Assembly: GCA_963457665.1 (NCBI GenBank)
Contig: OY735209.1
Span: 6,791,417 to 6,855,416 of the forward strand
DNA from: Thysanoteuthis rhombus
Lineage: Eukaryota; Mollusca; Cephalopoda; Oegopsida; Thysanoteuthidae
Length of the DNA stretch: 64,000 nt
Reading direction: 5' to 3'
Below are positions 58,855 to 64,000 of this stretch, one piece after another (positions within the stretch are counted from its first letter, which is position 1; every line of letters begins with the position of its first letter). The notes beneath the pieces are model-generated. The model was not told the origin of the DNA. It saw nothing but the letters and a program-made list of their open reading frames with translations, and did not search any database. A program made the position numbers and the translations under genes.

Positions 58855-59250
58855 TGATTCACAATTTTGGAATGGTAACCAATGCATCCCCCGTGATAGT
58901 CACCTATGAAGCTGAAATATGGAACGAAAGCAAAAGACTGATCTTCAAACTGAGAGCCATGCAACGTGCACTGGAGAGAATCATGCTCAACATCGCATGG
59001 AGAGATCACAAGACAGCATAATATATTAGAGAGAAAAAAAACTGGAGTCAGAGATCTTGTGATCATGGCTCACGAAGGGGATGCCAAGAGATCATAAATA
59101 AAATTGTGGCTGATAGAAAATAACATGGTGTTACAAGCTGAACAAATCCAGAAAGAGCTGGTTCTGCGTCGCCCATGATAGAAAGATCTGGTGAATCTTA
59201 GGGGAGGGCCAATGTTCAACGACGGACGCTAAAATGATGATGATGATAAT
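58855..59250 (+). mobile_element. RTE-clade LINE, 3' end copy
   Basis: 'PVIVTYEAEIWNESKRLIFK' wording, LRAMQRALERIMLNIAWRDH, REKKTGVRDL, a contracted middle, 'DRKYGVTS.TNPERAGSASP' in shifted frame, and LGEGQCSTTDAKMMMMI ending in ATGATGATGATAATGG. The GHVARM block is missing, indicating an internal deletion of roughly 50-60 bp. Confidence 0.8.
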
Positions 59251-60175
59251 GGTGTTGATTTTTGTTCATCAAAAGGTTTATGGCGCAAAATTTATGGTTT
59301 TGTGAGAGCAAGAAGGTTTGGGTAGGGAGTCAGCAAGTATTATTTGCGTATTTAGCGCATTAACGCCCCCCCCCCACCGATGGCACCCCAATCTCAACGA
59401 ATGACAAGGGATAACTGTACATATAAAATACAGTTCTTTGAAATTATTTGTTTTCATTTTTTTATGATTGATGGAAAACATAATATTGATAGAAGGTCAA
59501 GTTCATTCTAAATATTTGATCATCTATTTCTTGAACCTCCTTGATTCTTTATCTTGAATCCTACTGCCAAAAGATTGTTTTTTTTTTGTTCATGAATAAT
59601 GGAAAATATTGTTCAATATGTTTTGAAGTAAATGATTTCAATGGGCCATCTAGTATACAGCGCCATTGGAAATAAATACTAGTTACTATAGAATAAGAGC
59701 CGGAGTCATAATTGTGATAAAAAGCAACTGAAAAATAAAATGAAACTAAAAACCAGTCCAAATAATTGATTAAAAATACTGTGGAGACTGGTGACGAACG
59801 GAGTCACATCTTTCGGTGAAGAAAATGCCTTCTTTTTCAATTCGATCAATTCTGGGGTGCCTGTTCCCTATATGGTCCATTAAAAATATAGTATTATCTT
59901 ACTCCTATGTATGACCATGGTTTTACTGTCAGTTTGTATGGGTCTGCAAGTCCTGAAAACATCGCCAATGTAACCCTCTTCCAAAAAGGTTTGCCGACCC
60001 TGTCATAGACGATTATTTTAGAGAAAAAAAGCTGTAGCAAGAAATATTTCAGTTGCTGATCTTGTCATCCTTCATTGCGTACGGGAATCCCGCAGACGAT
60101 CCCAGTCCCGTGCACAACGAGACATGCAGATTTCGATACATTCCCACGCTCACTCGCTTTAATGAAAATTCTAGC
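59251..60175. other. Unassigned sequence with an isolated hAT-like end
   Basis: An 11-to-12-base C run lies near 59,367. AAAAAGGTTTGCCGACCCTG at about 59,984-60,003 is, on the minus strand, CAGGGTCGGCAAACCTTTTT, a typical hAT terminus; its partner end was not found. 'GATAAAAAGCAACTGAAAA' at 59,717 recalls the SINE T2 body. Confidence 0.45.
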
Positions 60176-60179
60176 ACAT

Positions 60180-60640
60180 AAAAAAAAAGAGTGTATAACC
60201 AATGTATCCTCTCTATAGCCACTTATGGAGCTGAAACATAGAACTTAACCAAGAGACAGATCCGCAAATTGAGAACCATGCAACGTGCACATGAAAGAAT
60301 AATGCTGGGCCTCACATGGAGAGACCACAAGACAGCACAGTACATCCGAAAAAAGACAAGGGTCAGGGACATCATAGAATCCATTAAATTCTCAGATGGC
60401 GGTCGGCTGGCCATGTTACAAGAATGGCGGACAACCGATGGACATCACGACTCACGACATGGATCCCCCGTGATCACATGTGCAATCGAGGCCGGCAGAA
60501 TATTAGATGGAGAGACGAGCTAGACAAGTTCAGAAAGTACTGGCTTTGCAACACCCATGATAGAGAAGTGTGGCGAATCCTGGGGAAGGTCTATGTCCAA
60601 CTACAGACGTTAAAAGACTGATGATGATGATGATGAAATT
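60180..60640 (+). mobile_element. RTE-clade LINE, 3' end copy (best preserved)
   Basis: Continuous or nearly continuous frames read 'SVYNQCILSIATYGAET', RQIRKLRTMQRAHERIMLGL, TWRDHKTAQYIRKKTRVRDI, IESIK, RLAMLQEW/ADNRWTSRL, 'RGRQNIRWRDELDKFRKYWL' and REVWRILGKVYVQLQTLKD, then (ATG)n at about 60,621-60,636. Only one or two frame shifts are evident, so it is the youngest-looking RTE piece here. It lacks the endonuclease and RT. Confidence 0.88.
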
Positions 60641-60995
60641 GGTTCAGATTTCTGATGAAAGAAATAAACTTATCTTTGTTGAGAGAGGTAAACATCCGAT
60701 CCATTCTCAGTAATATTATTAGTGATTGTTAAAAAGGAACATGAAACTCAATTTTGGACAACTCAATTTTAAAAATTTTTACAGGGGGTACTAGACTCAC
60801 CTAAAAGCCCCCCTCCATTAGAAGGGGGTTACTCGATCCACTCTCATCCTTGGAAACAAAACTTGACAGGTATCTAACCGAATTTCACCTTAATTTTAAT
60901 CAAAATTCGTAAATACAAAATACAGGTATCTCTAGTTTTTTTTTTTTTTTTTGACGTTCGCTTCACGCCAATTTTTGCTTTTCCGAAAAAAAAGG
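60641..60995. other. Unassigned sequence
   Basis: Contains CCCCCCTCCATTAGAAGGGG (60,810-60,829), an imperfect GC palindrome, and a 20-base T run near 60,933. No gene seen. Confidence 0.4.
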
Positions 60996-61060
60996 CGAAA
61001 AGCGAATAAAGCGTTCAGCGTTTGTTTTGTAGCGAGCCGTTATAGAGGCAGTGCTCACTC
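60996..61060 (+). repeat. Short dispersed repeat Rep-H, copy 2
   Basis: 'AAGCGTTCAGCGTTTGTTTT' and 'GAGCCGTTATAGAGGCAGTG' match 23,200-23,250. Confidence 0.5.
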
Positions 61061-61655
61061 TATTCCCCCCCTCTGTCTCGTTCACCCTGCTCTGCTGTAC
61101 TTCTTACCGAGCTAGCCCCCGACGACTCAGCCTAGCATATCGTCATGGCCTTGGAACTCTCAAAGATTTGTCTTGTATTAATCAATAGAAATTGCTTCTC
61201 CACTTAACGATATTTTGTCTTACGAAAGGTTTTTTTAATGGATTGCTCTAGTTTCGTTTTTCGAACTTTTTAATGAAAGAAAAAATAATTCATTGAAAGA
61301 GTTATGCAGGCGGTCCGATTCAACTATTGAGATAAAGTTATTTCGAAACTGAGTCCAGGTTAACTAGGGTCAAAATTGGACCTCTGCATAACATTTTCAT
61401 AATGTCTCCTAAACACCGCACTGAAAGTCTCGAGAGATCCTTGTTAAAGATCCAATGGGCAGCAATTTTACAAGATAGCCACCAATTTGACCTCGCCAGG
61501 CTGTTTGGGACCAGAAAACCCAATGTTTGCCAAGATACATCGTTGGCAAAACAGTGTATCTTTGCAATTAGTATCTGTTGTGCAAAAGAAATTACAACCA
61601 GAAACGTGATGATATTTATTTCAGTACATTTATAATATATATATATATATGTATT
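61061..61655. other. Unassigned sequence
   Basis: A 77-codon frame (61,402-61,635; MSPKHRTESLERSLLK start) is opposed by an open frame on the other strand and has no recognised domain. Confidence 0.4.
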
Positions 61656-61661
61656 ATAATG

Positions 61662-61832
61662 ATTGTGTCATCTACGGACAGATGTTCCGTTGTATTACAA
61701 CTCTTCAGTGTGGCTATAGACTATTCAATATCCCATCCAGTACTATGCTTCAGACCCAGAAACTGTGATTTTATCCCTGCCCTACGCAGAACTAGACGGA
61801 CAGCAGGACCGAATTTAAGCGATATATTCACA
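61662..61832 (+). mobile_element. Rep-A element, copy 6 (3'-truncated)
   Basis: ATTGTGTCATCTACGGACAG, GTGTGGCTATAGACTATTC, 'CCTGCCCTACGCAGAACTAG' and TTTAAGCGATATATTCAC are in family order. A short (TA)n (61,634-61,650) precedes it. The last third of the family is absent. Confidence 0.78.
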
Positions 61833-62220
61833 TACAAAACCCATGGTTTGTATAGAAAACATGATATATCATTGGAAAAAGAACCATGTTTCAATTTTTC
61901 CCCCTCAATTTTGGCCCCAAATTGGACTGGTTGGCCTGCACTGATCGGAATTTCCGATTTCTGAAAATTCGTGACTTGTATTTTCACCCTAAGAAAACTC
62001 TTTTGGTAGGGTAAACATGTCTGCTTTGAGTACTGCTGACATTCAAATTTCATAAGTGACATAGGCATCCACCGGACAAGGGACATGGTATCCCCCCCTC
62101 AGGTCTTCTTTTTGTTGTCGAGGAGATGTGAAAGTAGGAACTTTATAGTCCATGAAAGATAGTTGTGCAGTAGGATTGTTTTATGCGACCCCAATTCAAT
62201 GTTCCCAGCAGTTCCGTTAT
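61833..62220. other. Unassigned sequence
   Basis: No gene recognised. A minus-strand frame (61,721-62,086) overlaps Rep-A and is not taken as real. Confidence 0.4.
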
Positions 62221-62224
62221 CAGG

Positions 62225-62565
62225 TTTCATAAAGACTCTTCCTTTTCAGCTTGAAAAAAGGAGTAAGACATGGTGACACCAGCTCACCCAAACTTTTCAC
62301 TGCTCGCTTCGAAATGATTTTAGACTTGACAAATGAAGGAATCAGAGTTGATGGTGGATGCCTTCGCAGCCTAAGATTTACCAACGACCTTGTCCTCTTT
62401 GCCGATAACCTTCACGAACTCCAGATAATGCAAGACGAACTGAATGAAGTTATCAAGAAAGTTGGTTTTCACAGTAAAACAAATGTTATGTGTAACAAAT
62501 GAGTTGAATACGAAAATACAACGATCAAAATCGAAAGCGCAGAACTTGGGTGTGAGGCAAACCGC
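62225..62565 (+). mobile_element. RTE-clade LINE, mid-RT fragment
   Basis: Reads LKKGVRHGDTSSPKLFTARF (the G(V/I)RQGD motif of RT), then DLTNEGIRVDGGCLRSLRFT and NDLVLFADNLHELQIMQDEL. The (F/A)xDD box is present as TNDLVLFAD, where catalytic Asp positions are altered. Then VIKKVGFHSKTNVMCN and, after a frame shift, 'EYENTTIKIESAELG'. It stops near 62,565. This RT region matches the 49,000-49,330 copy. Confidence 0.85.
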
Positions 62566-63075
62566 TCCACCCTGTAAAAGCCTACCCGCAACTGAAACCG
62601 CAAAGCAGCGCTATAATCCACAAAGAGTCTACATGAATAATCCTAAAACATGTTATTGTCCTTGGTTTGAAATGGAGCATTTCGTTTCACAAAGGAAACA
62701 CTGTTCTTAACTCGACTTGCTGGTCGGGTCTCTTAATGGCTTTACTTCGTCACGAATTGCCAAGTCTCTAACTCCGATCACATCACTGCAAGCAATTCCT
62801 GGTTCTGTTTACGCGCTTGAAAGCAGCCACTCCCAAATTTCTGAAAGCCTGACAAGTGACTCATTTTCATGACTTGTTCACTTCACCCTGGGTCTGAATA
62901 AAATTTTCCCCTGAATAAAATGAACACCAGGTCAAGGTATTTTGTATCTATTGTAAATGTGATAATTCATTCTATGGTGTCGTTTTTATTCTTTCAAAAA
63001 GGCCTCCCTATTCAATTTTTCGTTTTTTTTTTTGTTTTTTTTTTACGTCCGACCTGATTTCCACCGAACACCTCT
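62566..63075. other. Unassigned sequence
   Basis: No gene or repeat recognised; T-rich near 63,015-63,045. Confidence 0.4.
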
Positions 63076-63077
63076 TG

Positions 63078-63342
63078 ACAGTGTTGCCAATTCAGCGCTT
63101 TCTACACTAAATTTAGCACCTATCTTGTTATGGCAAAGGTAAAATTTGATATTTAGCGCTATTTATGGCCAGTTTATAACGCTTTTTGGCAAATCTTGCT
63201 ATAGGCAAGTGTAGTCAAGTTTAGTTTTAAAAAATGGCCATAAAAAGGCTAACAGTATATTTTTAGCTCGTTTTAGCGTTTTTTGACGGTTTTCGAGGTG
63301 TGTTAAGTGCGAAAATATTATTTTGAGATGTCAACACTACTC
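63078..63342. mobile_element. Rep-D non-autonomous element, copy 3 (best ends)
   Basis: It starts CAGTGTTGCCAATTCAGCGC and ends GATGTCAACACTAC, giving inverted ends around AGTGTTG. The interior has repeated TTTAGCG/TTTAGCAC words and AAAAAATGGCCATAAAAAGG. Flanking CTCTTGA and CTCCTGT could be a degraded duplication. hAT affinity is tentative. Confidence 0.5.
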
Positions 63343-64000
63343 CTGTCAACGACCTTAAGGCTATCCGACTGCTTTTATTGCTAGCCATAAAGTATAAACA
63401 AGGTTTCTCAACGCTAACCCTTCTAAAAAATTTTTTTGTTCAATATAATTTGTCGGGCGATAATTAGTTAGGTGTCAGGCGTTGTCGGGTTCTTTTTCTT
63501 TACTCACGGTTTTTGATATTCTTATTGACTGGAAGTAAAAGCAACAATTTCCCCTGTTGTAACTCATTCACATTTCCTCACCGAATAAATAGTTTCCTTC
63601 TGTGATTTTTGGAAGTGTTGTTATCATTCTGAGTGTTGTTTTGACCATTGAACTCATTCTTTTCTATGTTGGAATCATCAAGAAATATCAATAGCGTCCC
63701 TCCAGTTAAATCAACACGCAAGCCCGTAAGTAGTTTCAATGAAGTCATTCCACTATGAGCTCGAAAAATAGTTCCCTTACAATGAAAAGCGATGTTTTCG
63801 GCTCTCTTTCTCCTTACTCCCTTCTTACTGAGGACCTAGAAAGGGGCATGTTGCTCTCTGGATCATGTCTACCCGTGGTCCGTATTTGCGAACAGTCGCA
63901 CCCAAAATGTAAGTAGCTCCATTCAATTTCACTTTACACACACTATTGAAATCTTACATACAAAAATTCATAAACACGAGAATTCTTTTAACAAAATGGG
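63343..64000. other. Unassigned sequence to window end
   Basis: No open frame or repeat that I can support. Confidence 0.4.

Noticed and set aside
61402-61635. Plus-strand frame beginning MSPKHRTESLERSLLK as a host exon
   Set aside because: The opposite strand is also open over much of it, and no splice signals or family likeness were found.

Overview
This 64 kb window is AT-rich eukaryotic DNA from an animal, almost certainly an invertebrate. It is nearly all intergenic or intronic. It holds no bacterial-type operons, no long host open reading frames, no rRNA, no intact tRNA gene and no CRISPR array. The long (TA)n, (CA)n, (TATC)n and (AAT)n tracts, the many tRNA-derived SINEs, and the mix of RTE-clade and R2-like LINEs, Penelope-like, Tc1, mariner and hAT remnants would fit a cephalopod-type mollusc. 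Some crustacean and flatworm genomes look similar, so this placement is a low-confidence guess.

The one credible host coding segment is a first coding exon on the minus strand (34,965 down to 34,737). It encodes a start methionine, a hydrophobic segment, the W...GLF-x-x-C pattern of the PMP22/claudin four-transmembrane superfamily and an N-glycosylation site, and it ends at a consensus GTAAGT donor. The remaining exons are not recognised; they would lie at lower coordinates and perhaps outside the window.

Layout: 0-9 kb holds RTE 3' pieces, a foldback repeat and tRNA-derived SINEs. 9.6-12 kb holds an A/T-rich minisatellite and a 1.4 kb degenerate TATC array. 14-20 kb holds a Penelope-like fragment and a multi-unit tRNA-like repeat. 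20-26 kb holds dispersed repeats and long TA tracts. 30.3-30.7 kb is a purine-rich minisatellite. 31.8-34.4 kb is dominated by microsatellites. 35-41 kb holds an RTE 3' end, the longest TA arrays and a mariner remnant. 42-44 kb is an R2-like LINE ending in (AAT)n. 47.4-49.6 kb is an RTE element whose 5' part is inverted against its 3' part, as expected from twin priming. 52.8-57.8 kb holds an RTE of another subfamily, a Tc1-like remnant and hAT-type non-autonomous elements. 58.8-62.6 kb holds three more RTE pieces. The rest is unassigned AT-rich sequence.

Two dispersed families (called Rep-A and Rep-C here) nearly always abut long (TA)n tracts, so element mobility probably explains much of the microsatellite load. 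I found no convincing new biological system. The best leads are the inverted RTE copy, the foldback repeats, the claudin-like exon and the Rep-A/Rep-C link to TA microsatellites. All family names rest on peptide or terminal-motif recognition by eye, without database searches.
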